Below, in pieces: positions 1 to 10,181 of a stretch of DNA of 64,000 nucleotides. Positions within the stretch are counted from its first letter, which is position 1. The number at the start of each line of letters is the position of its first letter. Source of the stretch: Promicromonospora sp049532985. Its GTDB lineage: Bacteria; Actinomycetota; Actinomycetes; Actinomycetales; Cellulomonadaceae. Location of the stretch: positions 4,030,001-4,094,000 of the forward strand of contig NZ_CP186693.1 of assembly GCF_049532985.1 (NCBI RefSeq), written 5' to 3'. Under the pieces are notes generated by a model. The model searched no databases, was not told the DNA's origin, and was given only the letters and a program-made list of their open reading frames with translations. The position numbers and the translations under genes were made by a program.

Positions 1-3000
1 GTTTCTCTTATCCCATTCGATCCGATTCTGGTGTCCACCTGCACCGCCCCAATGGATTCCCGGCCTACCTTTGCGCATAACGACATATCCAGAATTACCC
101 CAGGCCCAATTGTGTGGCTTATAGCGCCACTGGTTGAACCCGTCAGAAATGCCGTGCCATATGCTGCCAAGCAGCGAAGTTCCCGTTTCGAGCCAGCTGT
201 TCTCTTGTTCGCGCTCGCGAGTCTGCGCTTCGCGTGCCTCAGCCGTGGCCTTCTCGTGGGCCTTGCGCTGCTCCAAGCGGCGTTGTTCGAGTCGCTTGTG
301 CGCCGCTGCGGCAGCGTCGATCCGTTCCTTCGCACCAGGCAGGTACCCACCGCTGTTGTTGTAGACCGGAGGATCCCCGATCGAGTTCGGACCGTTGTAG
401 GAGCCACCATTGTTCCAGGACCCGGTATAGCCCGTCTTGTTCGGCCCGATCTGCCACCCACCCGAACCAGGCTTCCCGCGCGTCGGAGCCGTGTACGCCC
501 CATCGATCAACGGCCCCAACAGCAGCCCAGTCGGATCCGACCACGTGACCGGGTTGTTGTTCGCATACGCATACGCGTTCCACTGCTGCGGATCAGACAG
601 ATCCATCACCGGATCCACGCTGACGAACGACCCCAGCACCGGGTCATACAACCGCGCACCCACCGCCGTCAGACCCGAAGCATCAGCCGGCTTGTCCAAG
701 AACCCATGATCACCAGCCCAACCCGAAGTCCCGCCCGCCGAATCGTCCGGGAGGCCTGCCGCACTGTCCCTCTCGGCACCGAACGGATCCGTGTACCGCC
801 GCACCACCTGATTGGTCGTGTTCCCGATCTGGATCATGCCGGTGTTGTGGTGATCCGAGAACACCGACGTCGTCTGATATGACTGCGACACGTCACGCAC
901 CGCCACCGTCCGCCCCGCGAACGAGTAGTACCGGTTCGCAGTCACCTGCCCGGTCTCACCATCCAGGGTGACCTCCTGCCCGGGCAGGTACAACGTCGTG
1001 TCCCCACCCTGCTTGCGCACCAGCCGATCTCCGTCAGCTGAGTACAGGTACCCATCGGCCTGCCCCGCCTCGCTCTCGGAGACCGAGCCATCACCGTCAG
1101 CGTCCTGGGCGACGGACTCCAGCTCACCCTCGACATCCCACGACAGCTCCTGCGCAGCCTCACCGGCCACCTCACGGCCGGTCATGTTCCCGGCCTGGTC
1201 GTAGGCGAACGCGCTCGTCCCGAGCGTCGTCCCACCAGCAGACGCCGACACACCTGTCACCGCGTGCGGTCGTGTCGAGGACGCGCCCGACTCCGGCTGA
1301 GTGTAGGTCGAGGTGACGTTCCCGCCATCGGCGACAGCTCGGTGCAGCGTGCTCGTCTCACGGTTACCGATCGCGTCGTAGGTGTACGACTTCCAGTACG
1401 GATCCGCACCACCCAGACCCGCCACCGTCGGAGTCGCAGCGCAGTCGCCAGATCCGGGCGTCCACGCACCCGTCAACCGTCGCGCCCAGTCGTACGTGAA
1501 GCACTGCTGGTCGGACGGCTGGTTCCCCAGCGCCGGGTCCGGAGTGTCCTTCACGGACAGGACGTTACCGGCATCGTCGTACGTGTAGGACGCATGCCGC
1601 AGATCCCTCAGCTGGTCCCCCGGATCACCCGTCTGCTGGGTCGTCGTCACGGCCTGCAGACGCCGCGTGCCCCGGTCGTAGTACAGGTTCTCCTGGTAGG
1701 CGTAGGTGTTGCCCGTGTTCATGGAGGACAGTTCCCCGGTGGGCAGATAGTCCGCCTGCACCACGTAGGAACCCCAGCCGTACCCGCCCGTCAGGCCGTC
1801 CACGGCGTTCGTGTCCGAGTAGAACGTGGTCAGGCCCTCCTGCGCGATCGGCCCAGCGCCTGGCACGAGCTGAGTCCGCAGGCGACCGTCCTCGGTGTAG
1901 CTGTATTCATAGGTGTACTCACCCGCGAGCCCCTCGGGCGTCGTGGACGTCTCCGGGACAGAGACCGTGGTGGCCGTCGGCAGGTATCGGTCCGTGAACC
2001 CGTCGATCGTCGTCGTGTACTGCGCAGCGCCCTGGTGACGGGTCGATGCCGTCTGCTGTCCCTTCACGACCGTCCCGTCGCCCAGCCGGTCGTACGTCCA
2101 GGAGGCCCGCACCGTGCCCGCGGTACCGCCGGCGCGCATCGTCGTCTTGCGACCCAGCGCGTCGTAGGTGTACCCGAGGGTCTCGCCCCGGGCGTCCGTC
2201 GTGGTCAGCACCTGCCCCGCAGCGTCGTACGTCATCGAGCTGTCGCCCTTGTCCGGGTCCGACGCACTGGTCTGGCGGCCACGCAGGTCGTACTCGTACG
2301 ACCACCTGTTCCCCGCCGGGTCGGACACCCCGATCAGCCTGTCCGCGCCGTCGTACCGGTAGGACGTCACGTGGTGCGTACCCGACGGGGAGGCACCCTC
2401 GTACTGCCAGAGCTCGTCCGTGCGGCCACGCGCGTCGATGATCGTGGTCGTCGGCGTCCCGCCGGTCGGCGGATTCACGCTGACCCGGTCACCGCCGTAG
2501 GACGTCGTCGTGGTCCAGGTGTCGAGGTAGGACGTCCCGTCGTCGGCCTGGTCGCCCTCGCCGGCCTGGAAGGTCTCGCGCACAGGTCTGCCCGCGCCGT
2601 CGAACACGGTCACGACGCGAGAGTCGACCGCCTTCTGCGACACCACCAGGGATGCCGAAGGCACACCGGTCGTCGGCCATCCATCGCGTGTGACCCAGGT
2701 GAGACCACGCGAGTCGTACAGGGTGTCCGAGATGACCCGGCCGACCACCGTGGCCGAGGCAGAGGGCGCCTGAGACTGCCGTTCCCGCAGCAACCCGTCA
2801 TAGATCACCGACGAAGCCACGTAGCCCGACGCGTCCCAGTTGAGTGTCTCGGTCCGGACCGAGTTCAACCCCGAAGTGCTCACCTGGTAGGTGAACTTCG
2901 TCGTGGGGTCGTCCTGGTTCGGCACCCGCCCAGGCTCCCACACCTGGGTGAGGCGCCCCAGGGCGTCGTACCGGCCGGTGGTGACCTTGCCGTTCGGGTC

Positions 3001-6000
3001 GGTCGCACGCAGCGGGACACCCCACAGCGGGTCGACCGCTGTCGACGTCACATGTGGCTGGAGCGTGCCGCTACCGTCCGGGTCCGGTGACGTCACCGTC
3101 GACGAGCGTGTGAGCCCACCGGCGTTGTCGTAGGTCGTCGTCGTGACGTTACCAAGAGCATCGGTGGAGCTTGTCGGCTGACCGTAGCTGTTGTAGCCCG
3201 CGCGCGAGGCATCCACATAGACCGGGTTGCCCGCCTCGTACCGATCGGCCTCCTGCGTCAGCGTGACCCGGCCGCGGATCGGAACAGAGTCGACCGAGCG
3301 CGAGTCGTACCCGTACCGAACGTCCGACACGACATCGGCAGGCCGGGCCGGAGCCTGGTCACAGCTCACGTCGACCGTCTCGACCCGCTTCGCGGTGTTC
3401 AGGATGTTCGTGGCCGTGTTGCGGTTGTACGTCGTCCGAGTACACAGCTCGTCCCCGGTGGTAGCGGTGTCGCCGCTCTCCGAGACGCTTGTCGGCATAC
3501 CGTACGAATCGAACGTGGTCTCGGTCCGTGTCGTTCGCGAACCGCCCGCTGCGAGCGGCGTGACCGTCTCGGTGGCGGAGACACCTGTGTGGAAGGCCTT
3601 GCGGGAAGTGTCGTCGGGATCCGTCGCTGTCGCTGCCGATCGCCACGGAGTACTGACGACCCGCTCGACGACATCACCGCCGTCGTAGGTGATCTCCTCG
3701 CGGACCATCCCCGCGTACTGGTCCAGATCCTCGATGCCATCCACCTTGACGGTCGTGGTCCCACCCGCTCCGTCTCTGTCACCGTGCATGCCACGGAAGT
3801 ACCGGGTCGCCGTGTGCAGCCTCGGGGACCCTTCCTCGCCTGACGCGCCGGTGTAGACGTCGACCCGCTCGTAGCCACGCAGCTCCCCCCACGTCCGATA
3901 CTTCGGCTTGATGAGCTCGCTGTCCGTGTAGTGCCACTCGGGGCCGCCCGTGTACTCGTACGTCGTGTCGACAGGGACAGTCCCGGAGATGCGCCCGTCC
4001 TGCGTCACCGAGGTCACGCGGTAGTGGTGGAAGTACTCCATCACCTGTTCGTCCGCGCCCTCTGGCGTCCAGAACACCGGCTGGCACCGCATCGAGTTGT
4101 TCTGCGGAGACGAGGGGAGGTTGGACGTCGAGCATTCCTTGCCGGAGTAAGCGATGGTCGTCACTCCGCCCGACTCCGATGTGATCTTGTCCACGCGGTA
4201 ACGCGTCATCGCCGGACCCACGTCACCCGTGGTGTCGACCCGGTTGTCCTTCTGCGCTCCGTGGAAGACCACTGACGGCAGCGCGATGTCCGCGGCAGAC
4301 CCGCCGTTGCCCGTGTGCTTGATCGAGCTCAGCCAGAGGGCCGGGTTGGAACCGTCACCGGAGTCGGGGTAGCTCTGCGCGAACGTCCACGTGTCCACGG
4401 GCACCAGGACCCCGCCGTCACGAATGTTGGTCGTGATGCCGGTGAGCCGCTTGCGATCGTAGAAGGACGGCGCGGTCTGGGTACAGGATGTCGTGGAGGT
4501 ACAGATGAGGTCCTGCGGCACATCGGGCCAGTGCGCGCTGTTGGCCGCGTTCAGCTTGCCCTCGGCACAGTCGAAATCAGCCGTCGGGATGCATCGCTCG
4601 GCATACGTCAGGGAGAGCCGGCCTGGCGCCTCGGTGGTGCCCTCGCTACCCGCGCGGGTGCCGTACTCCATGTACCAGAGCCGACCACCAGAAACGTACT
4701 GTGAGCTCCCGGAGTTGTTGTTGTGCCCGTACCGGTTGTACTCGCGCGTGTACCGGTACGTCATGGAGTTGCCCGACACGTCCTCGACGTAGTCCAGCAT
4801 CCACCGCCACGCCTGGTCGCACTTCGACCCGGCGAAGTCACCTGCCTGGTAGCACGGCTCACCAGGATGGTTCCCGTACACCGGCACATGCCACGAGGAG
4901 TTCAGCCCGAGCCCGTCGGACCGCTGCCCCTGACCGAAGTAGTACTTGGTGCCGTCGTCCGTCGTGACGACCCAGGACTCGCCGTTGTTGTCGGTGTTCG
5001 TACTGCCGGTCACGTGGGACACGATCGTGTTGTCATCGTTCTCCGGCCGCCATGTGCTCGTGGCACCGTCACGAACGAGGTCGGTCGCGGACCCGTTGAA
5101 CACGAGGGTCGCGTTGTTCGACTTCCAGCACAGGTCGCCCGTGGCGCGCGAGGCGTTGTTGGGCGTCTGCCCACCGACCGCCCCCTGATCCTCCGAGCAC
5201 GGGACGTACTTGCGCTCGACGTATCCCGAGAGGTTCGCCTCCCACCCGTCGCCGACCTGCGAGGCCTGGCTGTTGGCAGACACCACCTTGCCGTCCAGGC
5301 TCGCGGAGGAGTAGGACAACGAGAGGTCAGGCGCCAAGCCACCCGGCACAGGTGGGGTACGCATGGGATAGGACCAGGTGAACGCACCGGTCTGCGTCGA
5401 CACGTTCCACGACGCGGACGGCGCGAGCGAGGTGGCGCCCCAGTCGCCTGCAGCGCCGGCGGTTCCCGCCATCACCGCGAGCACGACGGTGTCCGATGAA
5501 GCGGAACTGGTCCGCTCGGCAGCGTCCGCGGATCGCAGTCCGGCTTTCGCGCTCTCGGCCTGATCGGCCGCGACCGGTAGCTCGATCGTGCCGCTCAGCG
5601 TCAGTGTCTCCGGATCCAGCGCACTGTCCGCCACCGGCGTCGCCTCACCGCAGACGGCAGACGACGCCGCAGTCGAGCCGAGCACGCAGGAGGGAAGCTG
5701 GACGAGCTGCAGTCGATGAATCAGATCACCGCCGGCTCCAGCGAGATAGGACACGTCGAGGTCGATCACCGCACGGCCACCTGACGTCCTTGCGGAGGTC
5801 GACGCTACGGGCGCTGTACGGTCCGCGTTCGCCGGACCGAGGGTCACGACCGGGCCGGCCGCACCGAGCCGGTCAGCGGCTGCGGAGCCCAGATGGGACA
5901 CGGCGACCGGGCCAGCCGCCTTCGCAACGTCGGAGTCGATCGGGTGCAGACCCACCTGCAGTCCACCCGCACGGCCTCGTGATTCGTCGCTCTGGGTGCC

Positions 6001-6369
6001 CCCCGCCTTGTCGGCGCTCCCCACCGCAGAGGGATCGAGTGTGACCGACCCCGCCTCAGGCAGTGCCACGGTCCGGGACTGCGCCGGTGTCATGGGTTCC
6101 CGGTCCGCATCGCGGGCCGTCACATCCTCAGCAGCTATCTCGGTGGCCTCGACCAGGTCGACCTCCGGGTTCTCGAACCCCAGGGTGTCGATGTACTCGC
6201 GCGCTTCCTCGAGCGTCATCTCCTGCCGTGCGGCAGCGTCAAACCCAGCCGCGACCGCCGGCGCCACCGCGGGACCTGCCAGGACCAGCACCAGAGCCCC
6301 GGCAACAACAGCAGCGCCTCGCCCGCGCAGCGTCCCTGTACTCAGCATCGTCCGACGCCCGTTCCTCAT
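1..6369 (-). CDS. Rhs/YD-repeat polymorphic toxin protein, 3' end cut by window edge
   Basis: The reading frame is open from ATG 6369 to the window edge (2123 codons visible); I checked frame continuity at several points. RBS GGGGGAG lies 7 bases before the ATG. Residues 1-41 form a signal peptide (basic start, hydrophobic core, AVA region). Around residue 334 is the YPMRTPPVPGG segment typical of actinobacterial secreted Rhs proteins, followed by many YD repeats (e.g. YDALGRLTQV, YEYDLRGR). The core ends with the conserved AYANNNPVTWSDPTG (to about residue 1948), which in this family closes the Rhs shell just before a variable C-terminal toxin. About 175 residues of that tail are visible: Gly/Asn-rich, then a charged helix (about 2010-2056), then Trp-rich sequence. 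The toxin activity cannot be named because its end, and any immunity gene, lie outside. Confidence 0.9.
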   Translation of the reverse strand, partial: MRNGRRTMLSTGTLRGRGAAVVAGALVLVLAGPAVAPAVAAGFDAAARQEMTLEEAREYIDTLGFENPEVDLVEATEIAAEDVTARDADREPMTPAQSRTVALPEAGSVTLDPSAVGSADKAGGTQSDESRGRAGGLQVGLHPIDSDVAKAAGPVAVSHLGSAAADRLGAAGPVVTLGPANADRTAPVASTSARTSGGRAVIDLDVSYLAGAGGDLIHRLQLVQLPSCVLGSTAASSAVCGEATPVADSALDPETLTLSGTIELPVAADQAESAKAGLRSADAAERTSSASSDTVVLAVMAGTAGAAGDWGATSLAPSASWNVSTQTGAFTWSYPMRTPPVPGGLAPDLSLSYSSASLDGKVVSANSQASQVGDGWEANLSGYVERKYVPCSEDQGAVGGQTPNNASRATGDLCWKSNNATLVFNGSATDLVRDGATSTWRPENDDNTIVSHVTGSTNTDNNGESWVVTTDDGTKYYFGQGQRSDGLGLNSSWHVPVYGNHPGEPCYQAGDFAGSKCDQAWRWMLDYVEDVSGNSMTYRYTREYNRYGHNNNSGSSQYVSGGRLWYMEYGTRAGSEGTTEAPGRLSLTYAERCIPTADFDCAEGKLNAANSAHWPDVPQDLICTSTTSCTQTAPSFYDRKRLTGITTNIRDGGVLVPVDTWTFAQSYPDSGDGSNPALWLSSIKHTGNGGSAADIALPSVVFHGAQKDNRVDTTGDVGPAMTRYRVDKITSESGGVTTIAYSGKECSTSNLPSSPQNNSMRCQPVFWTPEGADEQVMEYFHHYRVTSVTQDGRISGTVPVDTTYEYTGGPEWHYTDSELIKPKYRTWGELRGYERVDVYTGASGEEGSPRLHTATRYFRGMHGDRDGAGGTTTVKVDGIEDLDQYAGMVREEITYDGGDVVERVVSTPWRSAATATDPDDTSRKAFHTGVSATETVTPLAAGGSRTTRTETTFDSYGMPTSVSESGDTATTGDELCTRTTYNRNTATNILNTAKRVETVDVSCDQAPARPADVVSDVRYGYDSRSVDSVPIRGRVTLTQEADRYEAGNPVYVDASRAGYNSYGQPTSSTDALGNVTTTTYDNAGGLTRSSTVTSPDPDGSGTLQPHVTSTAVDPLWGVPLRATDPNGKVTTGRYDALGRLTQVWEPGRVPNQDDPTTKFTYQVSTSGLNSVRTETLNWDASGYVASSVIYDGLLRERQSQAPSASATVVGRVISDTLYDSRGLTWVTRDGWPTTGVPSASLVVSQKAVDSRVVTVFDGAGRPVRETFQAGEGDQADDGTSYLDTWTTTTSYGGDRVSVNPPTGGTPTTTIIDARGRTDELWQYEGASPSGTHHVTSYRYDGADRLIGVSDPAGNRWSYEYDLRGRQTSASDPDKGDSSMTYDAAGQVLTTTDARGETLGYTYDALGRKTTMRAGGTAGTVRASWTYDRLGDGTVVKGQQTASTRHQGAAQYTTTIDGFTDRYLPTATTVSVPETSTTPEGLAGEYTYEYSYTEDGRLRTQLVPGAGPIAQEGLTTFYSDTNAVDGLTGGYGWGSYVVQADYLPTGELSSMNTGNTYAYQENLYYDRGTRRLQAVTTTQQTGDPGDQLRDLRHASYTYDDAGNVLSVKDTPDPALGNQPSDQQCFTYDWARRLTGAWTPGSGDCAATPTVAGLGGADPYWKSYTYDAIGNRETSTLHRAVADGGNVTSTYTQPESGASSTRPHAVTGVSASAGGTTLGTSAFAYDQAGNMTGREVAGEAAQELSWDVEGELESVAQDADGDGSVSESEAGQADGYLYSADGDRLVRKQGGDTTLYLPGQEVTLDGETGQVTANRYYSFAGRTVAVRDVSQSYQTTSVFSDHHNTGMIQIGNTTNQVVRRYTDPFGAERDSAAGLPDDSAGGTSGWAGDHGFLDKPADASGLTAVGARLYDPVLGSFVSVDPVMDLSDPQQWNAYAYANNNPVTWSDPTGLLLGPLIDGAYTAPTRGKPGSGGWQIGPNKTGYTGSWNNGGSYNGPNSIGDPPVYNNSGGYLPGAKERIDAAAAAHKRLEQRRLEQRKAHEKATAEAREAQTREREQENSWLETGTSLLGSIWHGISDGFNQWRYKPHNWAWGNSGYVVMRKGRPGIHWGGAGGHQNRIEWDKRN

Positions 6370-6422
6370 CCCGTGGCTCCCCCATCGACTCGACCGTGAA
6401 TCTCGCCTGTTCGCCAACCCGC

Positions 6423-7540
6423 TCACGGCACATCCATCCCTTCGCAGATTCGCTGGAGCGCCGGCTCGTCGTAGATGTGCCCGGCGGCCACGCGAACCTC
6501 GTCCACAGCGCCGTGGAACGGCCAGATCGGGCTGCCGTTCTTCATCCCCGATCCAAGTCGCAAGCGGCCTGTGCCACGTTCCACGGGTTCCAGGGCTCAT
6601 CGCTGTCGAGGTCGAACCTTCCGACGGCGCCGGCCTTCGGACTCTGGGCAGGAAACGTGAGCATCGGGCATGCCCACGCCTGCAGCGACTCCTCCGCCGC
6701 GTCGTAGACCCCGACCACATGGGTCCACTGTCCGGGCACCACCGCTACCGGCGTCCTGGAGGCCACGTTGGTGGAGTTGGGCTCGTTGTCCCGGACGCTC
6801 CAGAACGCCCAGCACGGTGCGACCGACCCCTCGTTGTCGGGGTCGGCGTCGGTCGGGCACGCCTGACTGGTCGAGATCCCCAGGTGGAAGGACGACCGGT
6901 AGTCACCGTCGACCGACTCCGACGCGTTGGGAACCTGGGTGATGGCGGCTCCCGATTCGCTGACGTCATCCGCGCGCAGGAATGCAGAGATCGTGAAGGA
7001 CTCCGTACCGTTCACGACCGCTCGCTGGCTGACGGCGATGTCGTCCTGAGTAGCCGGGTCAGGGTTGAACAGCCACGCTCCGTCCGAGACGCGGTCGGGA
7101 ATCTGCCCGTTCGGATCCGGGGGCCACAGGCCTTGCGGATTCGTCCCACCAGTCCAGGTGACGCCACCTGTGGCGGTCAGGCCGCCAGCGGTCGACGTGC
7201 TCTCGCCGTTCACAGCCGAACCTGCAGTTGTGCCGTCGACCCACCCGGTGTCGTTCAGATGCCAGTGAGCTGTGGTGAATGCGAAGCCCACATAGAACTC
7301 ATAGATGGTGGGATCCGAAACAAGGCCGGCGTCATCCTCGGAGTACACGGCGATGTAGTTCAACCCAGCCCGGGTGATCGGGAGCGAGAACGCAGGGACG
7401 GCGCCCCCGAGGGACGACGGCGTTCGACGCTCGGAGTACGTCTGGGAGTTCAGCGAGTACCAGTACCGGGCTACATCGGACGAGCCGTTGGCCGAGAACA
7501 CCACCGAGATCGGTGTGCCGACACCACCAGCCACTCGTCC
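6423..7540 (-). pseudogene. LamG (concanavalin-like) C-terminal part of the broken DNRLRE gene
   Basis: This continues the frame of the upstream ORF directly after the amber codon at 7541-7543, so it is the detached C-terminal part of one gene. It reads YWYSLN and GLNYIAVYSEDDAG (Ig-like), then a LamG fold (TAHWHLNDT, AWLFNPDP, GQWTHVVGVYD). The frame hits TGA at 6542-6544 just after a GGGG run (6546-6549). Adding one G restores KNGSPIWPFHGAVDEVRVAAG, the expected last LamG strands, ending at TGA 6423-6425. The gene therefore carries two lesions: a nonsense codon and a -1 frameshift. The Rhs gene starts 53 bases further on. A translation restart from GTG 7534 is possible, but no good RBS is visible. 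Confidence 0.75.
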
Positions 7541-9634
7541 CTACGGGTAGTTCGAACTGATCACCTTCGGCGGGTTCGGTTTGGACGTGTCCACCGTGAA
7601 GAAGCACAGCGGCGAATCCAGGAAGGACGTGCGCGCGATGTGGCCCGACACCGGATCGGTCGATGCCACCTGGACCCGCCATCGATACGACTTGCCCGAC
7701 TCGAGCCCGACCTTGCCCGGCACCGTCGCCGCACGCCAGGTGCTCGCTGCTGACGGCTCAGACCACTCCGACCACCAGATCGGCTTCAGTGTGTCCTGTG
7801 ACTCGACGCGGAACCGGATCGTGACCTGCGTCGTCCCGTCAGGCTCGCTCCCGCCTCGTGCCCGCAGCTGCGGCGTGGAGTCGCGCACCTGACGCCGCCC
7901 GTCCCACGTGTCCGGGCAGTCGACAGGGTCCCCACCGGCCTCGGGCACGATCTCCGTCTGGGCCGCGGTGGGCGGCAGCGGCGGCCGGTCGAACAGGATC
8001 GACAGCGTTGCCGAGGAACCGTTGTACCGCTTCCACCAGTTCATCGAGCCTTCCTCGGCGGTTCGCATACCGAGCGCGATCCACGATTCGCCACTGTTGG
8101 CTGCCGTCCTGACCCGCGCCGTGACATCGAACTCAGCGTGTGTGGTCCGTCCCGCGCATCCGTCACGATGCGTCCCGCTCCATCGACCCTGTTTCGCTTC
8201 CCAGCTCACGTCGCTCCACACGGTGGACGAGGTCACATAGGTCGAGACGCCGTACACGTCCACCGATCGTGCTTCGCAGTCGAAGCTGTGCGTCCCGGAG
8301 ACGGCGAACTCCGCATGGAGAATCTCGGAACCCTTCAGATTGCCCAGCCACACGCCGTCCGAGCCCTGACGCAGTGCGCTGAATCGCCAGAGGAGCCGCT
8401 GCAGGTTGCGCTGCGTGCACTCGGTGTGCGCCGCCGGGTCACAGAGGCCGACCCCTTCAGACCCCGAGAAGTTCCAGTTCGGCGTATTCGTCCACGCCGG
8501 GTAGGTCTGCACCATGGCCCATCCCGCCGGGTCCGGCGCGCCGATCTTGGGGTCCAGGAGGAGCGGCATGGTCACGTCGGGATCCGTGAGCATGCCGGCA
8601 TCCGGCGTCACCGTCACGGTGGCGCCACCCGATGTCGGCTGCACCGCGACGTCCATGACCGCGACGGCGTCGCCGGCCAGCGGGTTCTCCAGGCGAACGT
8701 GGTCAGCGTCGGTCGCGGCGCCCTCGGAGGTGTCCGCATCAGTGGCGGAAGCCCGTGAGGAGACGGGAGTGTCCGCCCCGACCTCGTCCCAGTCCGTCGG
8801 CCCCGCAGAGTCCCACATCAGCGGCGGGCCGGACTCCCAGGCGACCTCGCCGTCCGACCCGACCACCTCGAACCCCTCGCCCGAAGAAGCGGCACGTACC
8901 TGCATCCCCGCGGCTGCCTCCAGCGGGAAATCCAACGCCAGGTTCTGGGAACCGCCCAGGATGTCATCGGCAAGGTGCGCGAGCGCCTGCTGGTCCGCGA
9001 CGCGCACGACCGGGATCGCCGTGGTCCCGGCTTCGTTGATCGACACGACCAGGTCCACGCCCCCGCCGAACGAGTAGGTCACGCGCCGGCCACCGTCGTC
9101 GACCACCGCGGCCGATGCTTCCGACGGAAGCACGGATGCCGAGAACATCCGCACCCGCTCCTCGGCTGCGCCGAGCACCACCAACGGCAGCCCGGCCCCG
9201 GCGACACCGCCGGGGTTCACCCACAGCGGTTCGACGCCTCCCGTGACGGGAAGCATCCCGGCGAGCTCACCGCTCGTCACCGGATCGGAGCCGACCTGGA
9301 CGTCCACGGGCGCCCAAGTGCCGTCGCCATCGCCGTCCTGCCGCACGGCGGAGGTCGAGTAATCCATGCGAACATCGCCGGTCGCTGTGGCGTACCCCGT
9401 CGCGAACTCCGAGAGGGTCTCACCGACCAGGGTCTCGGCACCGCACTCGACGGCTGCCTCGACCGCGTCGTCGACCGACTCGACCTGTTTTGGGCACTCC
9501 GCCACGGTCGAGGACACCGGGCTCAGATCCGCTGGGGCGGCGTTCGCCGCGACGGGTGGACCCGCCGTTCCCACGGCCAGCAGAAGCGCCAGCGGTACAG
9601 ACACCGCAGACCGGGAACGCATGGTGTACCGCAT
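7541..9634 (-). CDS. Secreted DNRLRE-domain protein, truncated by an in-frame amber codon
   Basis: This is the N-terminal 697 codons of a protein that would be about 1070 residues if intact. ATG 9634 is chosen because GTGAGGGG sits 7 bases upstream; a TTG at 9655 has no such site. A Sec signal peptide is clear (basic start, VSVPLALLLAVGTAG, then an ANA cleavage region). The middle carries a DNRLRE beta-sandwich (LHAEFAVSGTHSFDC to WIALGMRTAEEG), a domain usually found in secreted proteins beside Rhs genes. It ends in a fibronectin-like segment (YRWRVQVAS) before codon 698, TAG. Such proteins usually continue into LamG, and the same frame does so after the stop. The family suggests a surface or matrix role upstream of the toxin gene; whether the truncated product is stable is unknown. 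Confidence 0.7.
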   Translation of the reverse strand: MRYTMRSRSAVSVPLALLLAVGTAGPPVAANAAPADLSPVSSTVAECPKQVESVDDAVEAAVECGAETLVGETLSEFATGYATATGDVRMDYSTSAVRQDGDGDGTWAPVDVQVGSDPVTSGELAGMLPVTGGVEPLWVNPGGVAGAGLPLVVLGAAEERVRMFSASVLPSEASAAVVDDGGRRVTYSFGGGVDLVVSINEAGTTAIPVVRVADQQALAHLADDILGGSQNLALDFPLEAAAGMQVRAASSGEGFEVVGSDGEVAWESGPPLMWDSAGPTDWDEVGADTPVSSRASATDADTSEGAATDADHVRLENPLAGDAVAVMDVAVQPTSGGATVTVTPDAGMLTDPDVTMPLLLDPKIGAPDPAGWAMVQTYPAWTNTPNWNFSGSEGVGLCDPAAHTECTQRNLQRLLWRFSALRQGSDGVWLGNLKGSEILHAEFAVSGTHSFDCEARSVDVYGVSTYVTSSTVWSDVSWEAKQGRWSGTHRDGCAGRTTHAEFDVTARVRTAANSGESWIALGMRTAEEGSMNWWKRYNGSSATLSILFDRPPLPPTAAQTEIVPEAGGDPVDCPDTWDGRRQVRDSTPQLRARGGSEPDGTTQVTIRFRVESQDTLKPIWWSEWSEPSAASTWRAATVPGKVGLESGKSYRWRVQVASTDPVSGHIARTSFLDSPLCFFTVDTSKPNPPKVISSNYP

Positions 9635-10060
9635 CGACGACCCCTCACCCGACAACCAAGACCTGTGCTGATGAGAGCGACATGCCTGTGCCGTGCACCG
9701 TTTTGCATCGTTTTGCTCGCTTCAGCGCCGCTGACCCTCGCACCTCGGTAAAGGACCCGTCAACGCAGTTCTGCACCGTTTTTCACCCTGGACCGCAAGG
9801 ATGCCGCCGCAGAAATCACCCACTCGAACACGCCCAACCGCGCACAATGCGCACAATCCCGCCAACTCGGGACGGAAAGTTCACCCGGCATGCCGAGCAC
9901 ACTTGCCCGACGCAATTAACCCGCGAAATCACCCGGTCGGAGCAGCCTCCGTTCGAGGCGATTCCCGACTGGATCGATCGGGAAACACATAGGAACCATC
10001 AATACCCCCGATAGACATCCACGATGTGGACGCCCCCTTCCCCCGCCCGAACCCCCCGGT
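9635..10060. other. Divergent intergenic region between secreted-toxin locus and sulfur operon
   Basis: No credible gene is seen in these 426 bases, which are less GC-rich than the flanks. Near-identical copies of TGCACCGTTTT occur at about 9691 and 9770, with a further CGTTTTGC at about 9708, upstream of the minus-strand gene; they may be regulator sites. A short dyad, TCCAC-GAT-GTGGA, lies at 10018-10030, about 40 bases before the leader-peptide promoter, and is a candidate site for a sulfur regulator. Confidence 0.4.
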
Positions 10061-10073
10061 TAACGTCTTCGCC
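10061..10073 (+). promoter_or_regulatory. -10 box of the cys leader (leaderless start)
   Basis: TAACGT at 10061-10066 matches the actinobacterial TAnnnT -10 pattern. Exactly 7 bases separate it from ATG 10074, so transcription probably starts at the start codon. No good -35 is visible (TTCCCC at 10038). Confidence 0.5.
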
Positions 10074-10181
10074 ATGACCAAGGCAGCAGCGCGCACAGCA
10101 CTCGTGACATCCCGTCACGAGATGCGAATGCCCGCCATGCCGACCTGTGCCTGCGACCGCTGTCGCAGCTGTCTGCACTGA
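10074..10181 (+). CDS. Cysteine-rich leader peptide upstream of sulfite reductase (35 codons)
   Basis: A short ORF of 35 codons ends in a cysteine-dense tail: Cys codons at positions 25, 27, 30 and 33 (TGT, TGC, TGT, TGT), then Leu-His and TGA. It lies 156 bases before sirA with a fitting -10 box and no Shine-Dalgarno site, so it would be read from a leaderless mRNA; inner starts at GTG 10104 or ATG 10122 are alternatives. In mycobacteria, Cys-rich leaderless uORFs upstream of sulfur genes, including a sulfite reductase gene, act as cysteine sensors: ribosomes stall at the Cys codons when Cys-tRNA is scarce, and downstream expression rises. Position and composition here match that family, but the sequence itself is unlike anything I can align. 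The function is inferred. Confidence 0.65.
   Translation: MTKAAARTALVTSRHEMRMPAMPTCACDRCRSCLH

Noticed and set aside
7541..7543. Programmed readthrough or recoding (e.g. pyrrolysine) at the amber codon.
   Set aside because: No downstream stem-loop or pyl genes are seen, and a second lesion follows 1 kb on, which fits decay or error better.
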